From positions 131,865-195,864 of the forward strand of contig NW_006768786.1 in NCBI RefSeq assembly GCF_000204055.1: DNA of 64,000 nucleotides. The letters run 5' to 3'. The stretch's first letter is position 1; every line of letters begins with the position of its first letter. Below, in pieces: positions 11,090-23,312 of this stretch. This DNA comes from Melampsora larici-populina 98AG31. Its lineage: Eukaryota > Basidiomycota > Pucciniomycetes > Pucciniales > Melampsoraceae. Below the pieces are notes generated by a model that ran no database searches, was not told the DNA's origin, and was given only the letters and a program-made list of their open reading frames with translations. Made by a program: the position numbers and the translations under genes.

Positions 11090-12065
11090 ACTCAAAATTG
11101 AAGGAATGTGATCAATAGAAGCTCTTTTATGACGTACTGCTCAATATGTCATGATTAGGACATCTTATTTCAAATAAAGTATTAGACCAGTATAAACTCT
11201 TAACAAATGAATTACAAAAAGAAAAGCAGGAAAAAAACATAAGAAAAACTCAAAAATATAGGTATACAGCCTTGGAAATGATTTTTAGGGTAGTAATATT
11301 AGGTTTATGGGTTTTGTGAGGTTAGAATATGAAATAACAGCATTATGTTATTCAGTAAAAACTTTAATCTTGATGGTTGAGAAGGAGGAATAGATGTTAT
11401 TACAAAAATAGTACATTTTTGAAGTTGATAAACAAGGGTTTTGCATGTAGTTTACATATGTAATGGTGGTATTAGTGATATTTAAGGTCGACAAGCAGAT
11501 TTTCTGGGATTTTGAAGGCTATAGATGATGATGTAACATTACAGTAGCAAGAGAGTAGGTGCAACAGCTGTGTAAAGTGGTAAATATGGGTGGATTTTGT
11601 TGAAAATGGAGGTTTTCAGCTTATTACATGTGTCAAACGATGTTACATGATGTACAAACTTGAAATCATTAGTAACAGAGGTGTGTGAAGGAATCTATAA
11701 GGGAAATAAGAAATTAAGGGTACTCAAACTAAAGTATGTAGCGCTACATACTTTTCGCTACATACTTTTTTTGGCGGGGACAAAGAAAAAAATATACTTT
11801 TGGCCTCGTCTTCCCCGCCAAAAAAAGTATAGCGCAAAAAGTATGTACACGTACATACTTACTTTGAGTACCCTTATTGGTGTGAACATCAAATTTTACA
11901 CTTACCTGCATACATGTAACAACATTGACATACAAAAACCTTAACTTCACAGCTCAATAACTCATCCATTACTCATCAGAAGGACCTAATATGGCAGCAT
12001 TTATTGATCAGTATCAGGAGCTCTGAAAGACACACTTTGGTAATCAAAGATTGGACATCATTTGG
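11090..12065 (-). repeat. Repeat family copy A (inverted)
   Basis: This stretch is the inverted counterpart of about 13120-13900. For example AGTAACAGAGGTGTGTGAAG near 11671 matches the complement of the segment near 13360, and the ACTCATCCATTACTCATCA region matches the complement near 13230. It carries the MITE at 11717-11874. Confidence 0.7.
11717..11874. mobile_element. MITE with TA target site inserted in copy A
   Basis: The 158 bp element starts AGGGTACTCAAA and ends TTTGAGTACCCT, with TA at 11715-11716 and 11875-11876. The arms continue with AAGTATGTA and TGGCGGGG in inverted order. The sister copies near 13315 and 16375 read across the same site without it. Confidence 0.85.
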
Positions 12066-12449
12066 AAAAGCCCGTTGTAGAACTCCTACGCAGTGTAGCG
12101 TAGGCTGAGCCGGAGGAGGTAAGAATCACCACTCATGAGAGCGGATGAAAATACGGATGCCGTGAAGCTGCCCTCAACCTTTTATTGCAGTTTGAAAAGA
12201 ACTAGAATGATCTAACAGCTTGCTATATTCACATATTTTTCCCACAAAACTTTGTTTGCCCCATAGATGGATGTGCAAAGTTTGGCGGAGCCTGGCAGTG
12301 TACAGTACACTCCCACACAACCTCTATCGCCAGAGTTACGCAAATTTTGATTTTTCACTACTTTTGGATTCAAGTTCACAATCTACTTTTACAATTGGAG
12401 AGGGGAGAGATGTTTTGTTGGCAGTGGGGATTTTCCAGAAAAATGGGTA

Positions 12450-14090
12450 CTTGTTGTAGTATTTAAAGCTCAACAAGAGCTTTACAACACCAAAGAAGGG
12501 ATAATCTACTACGTGTAATATGGTAGAAGTTGCCTAAAGACTGCCTTCTTCAAAGAAACCAGCACAAGGGCACTTGCTGACCACTTTGTGATAACAGAGA
12601 AAAAGATAAAGGCACCAGAGAAATAAGGCAATACTGTTGTGTAGTATTATTCCCATATTTTAAGTGCAAAACGTCCACACACTATGTTATTACTAGCAAT
12701 ACTGTTGTTAAGTATTATCCCCAAATTGACTTATAGTCTTTAACACACGTAAATAAATTTCTCCTTGCTTTGAAGGGGCGGATTTAAGTGATCTTAGTAC
12801 AAATACAGTAAATAATTGATGATTTATAACACTACAACAAAGGTATAAGATGCAGAAAGGGGAAAAACAATCCCAAAATCATCAAGGAGTACTTATATCC
12901 ACATGTAACAACCTCTACAATAGTCAACAGCCTCAAAAACCAGCCAAATTCGCCTAAAGAACCCTAAAAACCATGTAATGACACAATGTAATGATCTTGT
13001 TACTAATGTATGATGTAATTTTCACAGCCAAAAGTGATCAATGACACAATGATTTAATATACAGCACTTCTTAAGATGAATACAGCTGATTTTTTCCTTG
13101 TAAACTAGCTGCAAACCAATTTTTGAGATTATGAATTTTTTCAGATGGGGTCCAATTTTGAACTACTATAGTGCATCTTGTAGCCCTCGTGATACTGATC
13201 ATTTATGACACCTATATGAACTATACATGATGAGTGATGAGTAAGATATTGAGTTGTGAAGTTAAGGTTTTTGGTGTTACATGTTGACTTGTGACTGTAA
13301 ATTTGAGATTCACACCAATTTCTTATTTCCCCTATAAATTTTTACATACACCTCCGTTACTAATGATTTAAAGTTTTTAAATTATGTAATCCACTCTTCT
13401 GCGTTGAATTAGCCATCTACCAACCTAATCTGACGTCATTTGACATATGTAATTAGCTGAAAACCTTCATTTTTGATGAAATTCACCCATTTTCTTCACT
13501 TTTCACAGCTGCTACTCCCTTTTTCTTGCTCATGTAATATGACATGATCTTCTACAGCCTAAAAAATCCCGGAAAATCCTCTTGGCAACCTTAATTTCCA
13601 TCACTACCACCACTACATATGTAAACTACATGTATAACCCTTGTTTACCATCCTAGAAAAAGTACCTTTCTGCCAATAACTTCTGTTTTTCCTTATCAAC
13701 CTCCAAGATTAAAATTGTTGCTGTATAATAAAATGTTGTTCTTTCATATTCTAACCCTAATAAACCAATAACTCAATTATTAATACCCTAAAAACCATTT
13801 CCCAACTTTTACACCTATATTTTTGAATTTTTCTTTTCTTTTTCTGTCTTTTTGTAATAACTTCGTAAGTAAACTGTAATGATCCTAAGAATATATTTGA
13901 AATAAGATGACATAATATTGAGTTAATAAGTACACATAAGCCTCTAAGAGCTTCAATTGATCTAAAAACCTTCATTTCGAATTTTCTGCTACACTGAAGT
14001 TTCCTAATAATTTGATAAAGTTACAATGATTAATTTTCTTGATTGATCCCATAAATAGATCACCACATTGTACCCAATTTTAACAATTTA
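12450..14090 (+). repeat. Repeat family copy B
   Basis: This is homologous in the same direction to copy C (15507-17140): shared marks include AAGGCACCAGAGAAAT, AAAGTGATCAATGACAC, GATGAGTGATGAGTAAG, TCCCGGAAAATCCTCTTGGC and CCCATAAAT..GATCACCACA. The left end has a palindrome-like start (AAAGCTCAACAAGAGCTTT). The copies differ by many substitutions and indels, so they are old. They could be LTRs of a long non-coding retroelement, but no primer-binding site was identified. Confidence 0.75.
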
Positions 14091-14093
14091 TAA

Positions 14094-15506
14094 TTGTTTC
14101 AAATAACTGACGAAGTTGAATTTCCAGAAGGGTTTTTAAAATTGACGGAATTTGGTATCCAGAAGGGATTTGAACCGGCGCACAGGGTTGGCCCCGAGTT
14201 GTTTGAACTTTCACAACTAGTGACAGTGATGACAAAGGGAATAAAAAAGACCAACACCTTCACACCAGGTAGTCAACAATACAAAACACAATGATAATCT
14301 TTCAATACAATGTCACAATTAGTTTTAATCCTCTTCAACAAGGTAATCTCCCTTTTTTTCTTTCTACTTCTTAAGATGGTGATCAATAACTAACAAAACT
14401 TGGCTCTTCTTTTCTTTTGACTTTGTATCTAGATCACTCAATACAACACTTCTAAAACTTGAACTTGATAACACTTCAAACTCAAACACACAGACCCACT
14501 GATCAACACAAAAAACAACAATCAGACACAATACACTATCCACGCACACACTCAGACACACACACAGATAGATGGATCCCCTTCCTCATTCCTTCAAAAC
14601 CCCTCCTCATATATCCTACAACTCCTCAAAACTCTGACTAATTCTTTCTCTCTCACCCAACCAATCCCAACCAATTACTTGGCACCTTCCTCACTATCCC
14701 CTTCCATTCAACTGCATCCTTATTTTGATTTTTTTTGCTTACATTGTTTTGTTTTGAATACCAGGTAAGTTTCTTTCACTTCTTGTCTACTTCCTTTTCA
14801 AAATGATACTAACTATGTATTCTTTTCTTCTTTCTTTTCAACTATTTGATCTTTCTTGTTCTCTTGGCATCTTTAGAAAGAACTGCTCGTCATTAGCTTC
14901 CTTTTGCTTTGATTTTGAGGTCTTTTCCCCAATCGATGTCAATTCTTTCCTTGTGAAGGTTTTTCTTTACGTACTCTTTTTCTATAGTATTTCAATTAAT
15001 GGTGTTCTTTCTTTGATCGTAACGTAATTTGTTTTGTTTTTGTTTGCTTTAGGTTGAATCACTTGACCCTTCTACCTTTACTCCAACCGTTTTCTCTCTT
15101 ATGTGTAATGATGCGTGCATCATTACTACATTACATTACGTATACTTAGACTAGACTTAGACTTAAGATACTTTTCCTACTTCACCCAGAATCATCGCAC
15201 GCAATCCTGGCTCCTTAGGGAATTCGAGCTGACTCGTATTTCACTATCTTCGGAGCTAGGTGAGCACTTTGATTATATCAGTTTCTTTTATTTACTTGCG
15301 TTTCTCTTTATTACTTGTTTACATTCATATTCCTTAGGGAATTCGAGCTGACTCGTATTTCACTATCTTCGGAGCTAGATAATACAATACATATACATTG
15401 GTTCTAGAACTCTTGAAGTCCACTAAGTGGCATTTGCTCCCTCCTATTCCCTCCGAGAAAGACTATCGTAAAGCCCCTTCGAGTGAGGACTTCTGTCCTT
15501 TACATT
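14094..15506. other. Spacer between repeat copies B and C, no gene
   Basis: Pyrimidine-rich sequence with no supported frame. If B and C are the LTRs of one old element this would be its internal region, but nothing in it resembles gag or pol. Confidence 0.45.
15212..15378 (+). repeat. 48 bp direct repeat, two copies
   Basis: TCCTTAGGGAATTCGAGCTG onward is identical at 15212-15259 and 15331-15378, 119 bp apart. The perfect identity suggests a recent local duplication inside old repeat DNA. Confidence 0.85.
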
Positions 15507-17140
15507 ATGTTGTAGAACTTATAACCCAACAAGGGTTATACAGAGCTGGAAGAGAACAATCTACTAACAAAAATGACTGGTAGAAGTTGTCTGAGACTGC
15601 TCTTCTAAAACAACACAATCAGAAAAGGACACTGTTGTATTGAGTACAGATAAGGCACCAGAGAAATGTATCACACAAATGTTATTTCAAAAGCACAATT
15701 TTTATTACTATCAACACTGCTATTGTGTGATTCCCAGATGATGACTAAAGAAAATAGAAAATATCTTTGTGATATTATTCCCAATCAGTCTTCTTGGCTG
15801 TAACACTAAAGTAAATTTCTCTTTATAACTATAATAAAGGGCATTTTTAAGTGACCAGGTACTTTTAAAATAAGTTTATAATGATAAACAAAATAATAAC
15901 TGCGTAAATGATAAACAAAAAAGGGGAACAACAGTCCCAAAGTCATCTCAAAGTATATATAACAATGTACTCCAACTTTTACAGTGGTCAACAGCCTCAA
16001 AACCAATGAAATCCACCCAAAAATCCCTAAAAACCCCATAATGATGTAATGTAATGATCTTGTTACTAATAAATTATGTAATTTTCACAGCCAAAAGTGA
16101 TCAATGACGCAACAATATAATGTAAAGCACTTCTTATGATGAATACAGGTTATTTTTTTACTTGTAAACTAGCTGAAAACCAAATTTTGAGATTACAAAT
16201 TTTTTAGGATGAGGTCCAATTTTGGATTACTAAGGTGCATCTTGTAGCCCTTGTGATACTTATCATTTATCACCCCCATGTGACCTATTTCTGATGAGTG
16301 ATGAGTAAGTTATTGAGTTGTGAAGTTAAGGTTTTTAGTGTTACATGTTGACTTGTGACTGTAAATTTGAGATTCACAACAATTTCTTATTTGCCTTGTA
16401 ATCTTTTTTTCATACACCTCTGCTACTAGTGATTTGAAGTTTTTACATTATGTAATCCACTCTTTTGCGTTGAATGGGCTATCTACCAACATAATCTGAC
16501 ATCATTTGACATATGTAATAAGCTGAAAACCTTCATTTTTGCCAAAATTCACGCAATTTTCACTACTTTTCACAGCTGCTACTCCTCTTCTCTGGCTCAT
16601 GTAGTATGACATCATCCTCCATAACCTTAAAAATCCCGGAAAATCCTCTTGGCAACCTTAAATTCCACTATTACCACCCTTACATATGCAAACTACACAT
16701 ATACCCCTTGTTTACCAACTTTGAAAAAGTACCTTTTCCCTGATGTCTTCTGTTTCTCCTTATCAACCTTCAAGATTAAAATTGTTACAGTATAATATAA
16801 TGTTGTTATTTCATATTCTAACCTTACTAAACCCATAAACCTAATATTACTACCCTAAAAACCATTTCCAAGCCTGTATACCTATATTTTTGAATTTATC
16901 TTATGTTTTTCTTTCTTTCTTTTTGTAATAAGTTTGTGAATGAACTTTGATGATCTTAATAATTAATATGAAATCAAATGATGTAATCTTGACCCAATGA
17001 CCAATACATAAGCCCATAAGAGCTTCAATTGATCTAAAAACCTCGATTTTGAATTTCCTTCCCTGCTAAACTTCTCAAGTAAACTGGTAAATTGCTAATA
17101 ATGAATTTTTTGATTGATCCCATAAATTGATCACCACAAT
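15507..17140 (+). repeat. Repeat family copy C, most complete
   Basis: It starts with TAGAACTTATAACCCAACAA and an adjacent GGGTTATA (a palindromic end) and runs to about the GATCACCACA block near 17130. It is the best reference for the other four copies. No coding frame was recognised. Confidence 0.75.
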
Positions 17141-17519
17141 GTTCACCTGACCAATCTTGCTTTGCCTTGTTCTTGATTTTCTTCCTTTAACTTATCTTCT
17201 TATTTGTTTTTCTCTCCTTTTTTTGTTTTGTTTACCTTATCTATCTTGAATTGTTTGTTCTGATGTTCTGATTGATATATGATAGTTTTCTTTATAGATT
17301 TAGAATGAATACTAATAATAAAAATGAATTAACTGAATTAAAACTAACTAAAAAAACTCCTCTGATCTGATTCAGAACAAGATCACAAGGTGATTGCAAG
17401 TGATTGTGAGCAAGAAAAATGATCTCTTTGAGCAAAATGATGTGTATAAAAAGATGAGGTGAGGTGAGAAAATCTGCTTTCCACACCATAACTTCAAAAA
17501 TAAATTTTCAGCCAGTTTA

Positions 17520-18610
17520 GAAGGAAAAAATCACCTGTATGAATCATAAGAAGTGCTGTGTGACATTCAATTACATCATTGATCACTTTTGCTGTGTAAA
17601 TTACATCATCCACTAGTAACAAGGTCATCATATTGTGTCATCATATGGTTTTTAGTAGTTTTTGAGTCAAAATTGGTTGGTGTTTGAGGCTGTTGACCAT
17701 TGTAAAAGTTGTAACACATTTATATATATACTCTAGGATGATTTTGGAATTGTTGTTCCCCTTTGTTCTTTATCGCCTACACAGTTATCATTTTGTTTAT
17801 CATTATAACCTTGTTTAGCAGTACCTGGTCACTTAAATACGCCCTTTATTATAGCTTTAGAGAGAAATTTACTTTAGTGTTATAGTCAAAAATACTTATT
17901 GGGAATAATGTCAAAAAGATATTGCTTTATTTTCTTAGTTATCATATTGGGATAACACTAAAGCAGTGTTGAGAGAAATAACATTGTGCTTTTTGAGTTA
18001 AAATCTGTGTGCTTTTGGTCATTTAAAGATACTTTTCTCTGGTGCCTTATCAGTACTCAATCCAACTGATTTCGCCTTTCTGATTGTCTTGTTGTAGGAG
18101 AAACGTTGGGCCGGTGTGTTGCTTTGACTGAGCAACGCACAGCAACGACGAGCAACGGCAAGACACCAGCAATGCAACGGAACGCAACGATTCAGGCTGT
18201 TGCTCGGTGCGTTGCTGGTACAGGTCCGTGATTACAGGTGGTTGTGTTGCGGTTCTCGACCCGTTGTGAGCAACACAACCCCGCAACGGGCAAACAGGCA
18301 TGGCCCTGTCACGGGCGCAGGGATATCTCAGATACCCCTGGACCCTCCCTGCTTCTACAAGCAATTTCCATCAAACTTTGCTAGATCCCTCACACGCACA
18401 ACACACAACGCTAAGCAACCGAGCAACGGTTTGCGTTGCGCACAGCGCAACGGGCGTGTGGGACTATAGTATTAATATTCAACCGCTGCGTTGCCCGCAA
18501 CGGCCCATCGTTGGTAGGAGTGCAGTCCATAGACATCTTCTACTAGTCATTTATTGGTATATTATCTCCTTTAAATTTTGTATAACCCTTGTTGGGTTAT
18601 AAGTTTCATA
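17520..18610 (-). repeat. Repeat family copy D (inverted, 5' part)
   Basis: The reverse complement follows the first 650 bp of copy C, ending at the AACCCTTGTTGGGTTATA palindrome near 18605. It is interrupted by the hAT-type MITE at 18101-18513. Confidence 0.75.
18101..18513. mobile_element. hAT-type MITE rich in GCAACG/CGTTGC
   Basis: The insert is flanked by the direct repeat GTAGGAG at 18094-18100 and 18514-18520 (7 bp, or 8 with one mismatch). Its ends are AAACGTTGGGCCG and, on the other strand, CAACGATGGGCCG. The body is much more GC-rich than its surroundings and holds about twenty CGTTGC or GCAACG words in both orientations. Copies C and E of the host repeat show the uninterrupted site (CTTGTT..TAGGAGGCAGTCC in complement). 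The 7-8 bp duplication fits a hAT transposase. Confidence 0.85.
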
Positions 18611-18727
18611 CCATCTACATCCTAGATCTATTGTAAGGCTCTTAGTCTAGGCTATTATCATGCACACACATAGATTTTTAGCGCCAGCCATCATTCTAGG
18701 AATACCCATCCTCTGCAGATGTGAGAT

Positions 18728-19740
18728 TGTAGAACTTTAAACCAAACAAGGGTTATGCATAGCTGAGAGGGGATAATCTAATAATAAAATAGCTAGTATA
18801 AGTTGCCTATGGACTGCCTCCTAAAACAAGACAATCAGAAAGAGATCTGTTTGATTGAGTACTGATAAGTAACAAAATCAAATATATCTTGATGGTTTTG
18901 AAGGACCATAAAAGCACAAGTTTTAACATGAAAAGCACCTCTTTAATTATCTCTCAGAACTTTTTATTGTTATTCCAGTCAGATAACAAAAAGAAAATAG
19001 TGCAATATTTTTTTGATATTATTCCCAGAAGACTTTATAAGTCACAAAACTTCACTACTAAAGTGAATATCTCTTTATAATTGTAATAAAGGGTGTATTC
19101 AAGTGACCAGGTACAATGAAGATAAGTTTATAATTATGAGATACAAAGTCAAATCTGGGAGTTTTTCCCAGTTTCCCAGTCTTTGTTTTTGGCTGTATTT
19201 TGGGTTGGGAAACTGGGAAACTGGGAAAAAACTCCCAGATTCAACTTTGTATCCCATAAATGACATTGAAAATGACAATGCTGTAAATGGTGAAGAAAAC
19301 AGAGGAACAACAACAAAATTTCATCACCTGGCAGTATATAAGATCAATTACAAACTTTGAATAATGGTCAGCAGCCTCAGAAACCAATTATTCATGACAA
19401 AAACATCCAAAAACCACAATACACATCTTGATCATAATCTCTTTAATTCACTTCCAATCTTATGAATAATTGAATAAAACTTCAGATAGGCCACTATGAA
19501 TATTTTCAATATATTCATATGATAAGTGCAGCTTTTTGTTTGATGAAAAGTGAGCTGAATACCTTTTGAAAGATTACAATTTTTTCCAAAGTGATCCAAT
19601 TCTTTACTACTAAAGCCCATCTTAAAGATCTCCTGATTCTAATAAATCTATGTGGTGCAAATGAGCTATTTATGATGATTGATGATTGATTACAGTCAAT
19701 CCAGATTTGCTTGTCCATTTGGTTTTATTTTATTTTATTT
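18728..19740 (+). repeat. Repeat family copy E
   Basis: It begins TGTAGAACTTTAAACC and AACAAGGGTTATG and tracks the first part of copy C, including CAATCAGAAAG, AAGTGACCAGGTAC and the AAACCAATT region. It contains the MITE at 19138-19255. Confidence 0.7.
19138..19255. mobile_element. Short MITE inserted in copy E
   Basis: GATACAAAGTCAAATCTGGG and the following GAGTTTTTCCCAG recur inverted as CTGGGAAAAAACTCCCAG and ATTCAACTTTGTATC. Copies C and D read TTATAATGATAAAC across this position without an insert. The exact duplication is unclear; AT/AT or a longer TAT/ATA is possible. Confidence 0.75.
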
Positions 19741-19802
19741 TCACAGTGATACAGGTGATTTTATAAGCATAACCAGATGAGTTCTACACTTATCTGAGTC
19801 AG

Positions 19803-21475
19803 ACCAACACCGTACGCAGCACTTGATTGCAATTGATCAATTGAATCAATTCTTAGCACCATTGTCTCATCCTCACTCCTGTCCTTCCAGTTTGATCCAA
19901 TCACTCCTCCCAGTGTTGTCATTATCCCTAGAGCTTTGGTAACATCCTTTAGGCTTTCATTCAGATGTCTTGGTCTTGATCCAACACTTTTGGTCTTGAT
20001 GCCAACATCTTGGTAATGATTGAAGTAAGCTTCTTGAATATCTTTCTCATATTGGAGTCAATTATCTGATCTCTGAATGTTGCCTCATCTCTCCATTCAG
20101 TTTATTTTCTAGCTCTGTTCATTGGATACTTTCAAGTTTGCTGACTGGACTCCATACGCAGTCATCAAATCATGGTATGTTTCATAACTCGACTCCTGTT
20201 CACTGACTAGTTAAACATCTGCTTATTGGAACAGTTCCTGTGTTTTGAATACCTTTGTCCTTGTCTACTCAAGTGATCTACATAGTGTTATGTTCAAACA
20301 TTGCCCAGAGTACTTTGGATATAAATTGATTCACCAAATTCCATTCAGTGGCAGGGATTGATCATGTGGAAGCTATCTTGCATTCATCCTATTGATACCC
20401 AAGTATATGCTGTTTATCACATTAATCATTTAGGCTACTTTTTCTTGTGGCTTGGATCAGTTTGTACAGAACTCCAGTAGCTCCACACTCAGCTGCCTAC
20501 ATTTGTGGATCTTGGTGTATTTATTTTTTCTTTGCACTATGCAGTTTTATGTTTTGTTGGGCTTGTACCCCAGAAAGAAACAAGTACTTCAACTGATTTG
20601 TATACATATAAATGACATCCAAATGATCATTATCAATAACATAATCATCCTATGTGTCTTCATAATGATTTGACCTTAGGCTCAAGTCTTTTCATTAATT
20701 TAGTATATGAACTCTTTCCTTCACAGTTTGATATCCTGTTTGCAGCCTGACCTGAGCTCATGCACCTTGTAGTTGCTGGTGTGCTCAGAAACTTTGGTAT
20801 AGAGTGTGTTCCATTTGTGACTCAATCTCAAAACTGTTTGCCCTCTGGCCATTTATCAACCATCATATGGCACATGTTCTGCTTGCTTTGAGACATGGTA
20901 TTGAGGCATTTGTAACATGATTAAAGCACCAATGGGATAGGTTGTGTTCAAAAGATTCTATTACAACAGTATGAGGAATAGACAGAATAAGAGCAGAATG
21001 AAAATTGAGACAATTGAGACAATTGATATAATCATGAGGTTCCAGACCTGAAGAAGATGAATGAAAATGGACCAATCAAGTCAGTCAGTAAACATCCATG
21101 TCTTCAATGTTGGATTCAAAGCTAAGCTTACAGCTTTGATCTAAAGGATATATTCAGTTGGTGGACAAAAGAGGTTTGAAGACCTTGCATCACTCAAATC
21201 AAAGTCAAAATGTTTGAAGCAAAGCAAAGAGGTTTGAATCAAAGCTGAGAGGTCTGGATCAAAGCTGATAGGTCTGGATCAAAGCTGAGAGGTCTGGATC
21301 AGAGCAAAGAGATTTAGTTCAAAGCCTAGACTTTGGCTTTGAAACTCATAGTAAAGTCATATGGCTGAGATGATGGACAATAAAAGATCAAATCTAACTG
21401 GAAGGACAGGGGTGCAGATGAGATGATGGTGCTGATGAGTGGTCTGATTGATCAATCACAATCAAGCGCCGTGGT
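19803..21475. mobile_element. Non-autonomous element with ~100 bp terminal inverted repeats
   Basis: The left arm (CTTGATTGCAATTGATCAAT, AGCACCATTGTCTCATC, CCTGTCCTTCCAGTTTGATC; 19825-19900) is repeated inverted at 21383-21465 (GATCAAATCTAACTGGAAGG, ACAGGGGTGCAGATGAGATG, GATTGATCAATCACAATCAA). The 1.67 kb body has no recognisable transposase. The body also contains a 20 bp tandem repeat near its right end. Confidence 0.7.
21221..21320 (+). repeat. 20 bp tandem repeat
   Basis: The unit AAAGCTGAGAGGTCTGGATC is repeated three times at 21241-21300 with one difference, with degenerate units on both sides. Confidence 0.9.
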
Positions 21476-22314
21476 TAGTGTGATTGCCTCCCTTTTTTAT
21501 CAAGAATGCCTCTCTCTCCAATCTGCGTGGCTCCCAGAGAAAGTCAAAGACGAGCCGCGTTTCCTACTTGAGGTGAGAAATAAAATGGGGTGCGACGTGC
21601 GACCTCCGTCGATTGTTTCTGCTAATTCATCCGCCGAAGACCCTGCAATACGTAGATTATCGTTTGAAGATATATGTGAAAGCGGAGTACATTCGTCAAG
21701 AAAGTTGAATGATGAACTTGTTGGTATGCACAATAAAACATATGTGGTCCGTATGACCAACTTCAGAGCTACATGGAAGTGATCCAGAGGGGTTTTTCGG
21801 ATTCCTGAGGGATATGCAGAGACTTGATCATGAAACGCTGCGGTTGTCCCCTTCGGCCACCCACCAAACATGGGCTTGGTCTCATAAGCGACAGGTTTGT
21901 CTTTGGATGATGGCCATAACAATCGCGCATCCCCACCACCAGACATCTTGCGGCCTTTTTTCATCAGAGGCTCGGTTCCCAATCGATCAAACTGATCAAC
22001 AACCCCTCATATTATGAAACTATAGTCAGCCCTCCCTCGTGGTCACACTTGAGCACTCTACGCCTCCGGTGTCCACAGGAGTGGACTGCGTTACGGAGTT
22101 TTCACGCGGAAACAGACTCAGCGGACTGGTTGTAAGGGCTTTCCCCCCTAGAGAACGTGCCTATGGAAAAAATGCTCAGTCATCGAGTCTCGTGACCCCA
22201 AGGAAAAAAACGCTGCCTGGTACTTAAGATCATGATGCCCCCTTGAGATTCTTCCACTTTCCCGTATAGATGTTCACCATAGTCATTACGCCATTTTATT
22301 TTGCAGTCTTCACC
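21476..22314. other. Unassigned, weakly coding-like stretch
   Basis: Long open frames occur on both strands (for example forward 21423-21782 and reverse 21500-21982). Neither shows a known domain, a convincing start or splice continuity, and I cannot choose a strand. It may be a gene remnant. Confidence 0.3.
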
Positions 22315-22322
22315 TATAAAAA
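22315..22322 (+). promoter_or_regulatory. Likely TATA box of the secreted-protein gene
   Basis: TATAAAAA lies 81-88 bp upstream of the ATG at 22403, with a pyrimidine-rich transcription-start-like region between. Confidence 0.55.
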
Positions 22323-22402
22323 TCTTGCCTTTGTACAGCTGTCTTTCTGACGAAAGAAATACGTCTCACACAACCTTGTAGCTCAATACTTTCATTCTCC
22401 TG

Positions 22403-23312
22403 ATGTTATCCTCCAAAGCATTTCTCGTACTATGCAGTGCGGTTTTTCTCTTCGACTTCCCTGTCTTCTCAAACTCGGTTAAAATCAATAGATCAAAGAT
22501 TCAACTAGAGCAACATTCTTATCGACTTGAAGCCAGACAAACCAACCAAAACTCGTTTGGAGTAACTTCAGATACTAGCAAACCTACACCTGAAAATGCC
22601 TCCAAAACCACAGCCACTGGTCCATCTGCTTCTCCTGCTGAAACGGCGGCTCGTGACTTATTCGAGTTCTTAATCGGACTGGGTCAAGAATTAGATATTG
22701 TGACTAACATGGGTACCGATTCTTCTGAGGTCACCAACCATATTGAAGTGGTTTTGAAAGCGTTTCCTGAAGGAGAGAAAGTACGAAAGGCCATCGTGGC
22801 GGCCATTGTGAACCCCACCCCCGAAGTTCAACAATTCGTCACCCAGGCCACTGAGGGTAGCGAAAAGCTAACGTGAGAAGCAGTCATAGCAATTCACATT
22901 CACAGAATCAAATATATTTCAAGCTGATCATCATTCTTCATCTAGCTCACTTCTCAATCTGATTAAAAAAACCCCGGATGATGCGAAGTGAGTCAATGGA
23001 ATATCATGAACTTGGTTTAGTTGATTTTGCAAGCAACCATAAATCTGACAATACTATGTCTATGTTTGCATATAATAATCATACACCTTGATCCCATTTT
23101 TCACAGCGTCATCAAGAAAAACTTTGAGGCACTGGGTGAGGCATTTACCACCCTTTTTTCCGGTAAGTCTCAACTCTGAAACAAGAATGTTAGGGAGTTT
23201 GAACTCGAATTTGCTCACCGTGTGCTTCTGATGCTTCACAGCAAGCGACAGTCTAGTGGCAGCAGCAGTCGGAGGGAAAACTGGATTAACCTCCCAAACT
23301 GCGCCAAAATGA
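22403..23312 (+). CDS. Small secreted protein, candidate rust effector (212 aa)
   Basis: Four exons (22403-22872, 22946-22987, 23107-23162, 23242-23312) give 212 aa with consistent phases. The N-terminus is a classic signal peptide: MLSSKAFLVLCSAVF followed by more hydrophobic residues, with cleavage likely near residue 23-25. The mature part begins with a low-complexity, Ser/Thr/Pro-rich linker (about 50-80) and then predicted amphipathic helices such as AARDLFEFLIGLGQELD and EGEKVRKAIVAAI. The only cysteine is in the signal peptide, so it is not a disulfide-rich effector. I recognise no domain. Secretion and lack of known homology fit a rust candidate effector, but a structural cell-wall or other secreted protein is equally possible. 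A TATA box precedes it and repeat DNA lies upstream. Confidence 0.75.

Noticed and set aside
14150..14215. tRNA-like B-box (GGTTCAAATCC) on the reverse strand
   Set aside because: The flanking bases do not form a T-stem or acceptor stem, and no A-box or cloverleaf could be drawn.
15212..15378. Possible CRISPR-like array
   Set aside because: There are only two copies, the DNA is eukaryotic and lies in a transposon-derived region.
18050..18602. Open frames of 90-104 codons around 18.2 kb
   Set aside because: They are created by the stop-poor GC-rich MITE body; the DNA is an insertion with target duplications.
21423..21982. Overlapping long open frames on both strands as a gene
   Set aside because: Neither has a domain, a clear start context or splice continuity; the right end of an inverted-repeat element overlaps the forward one.
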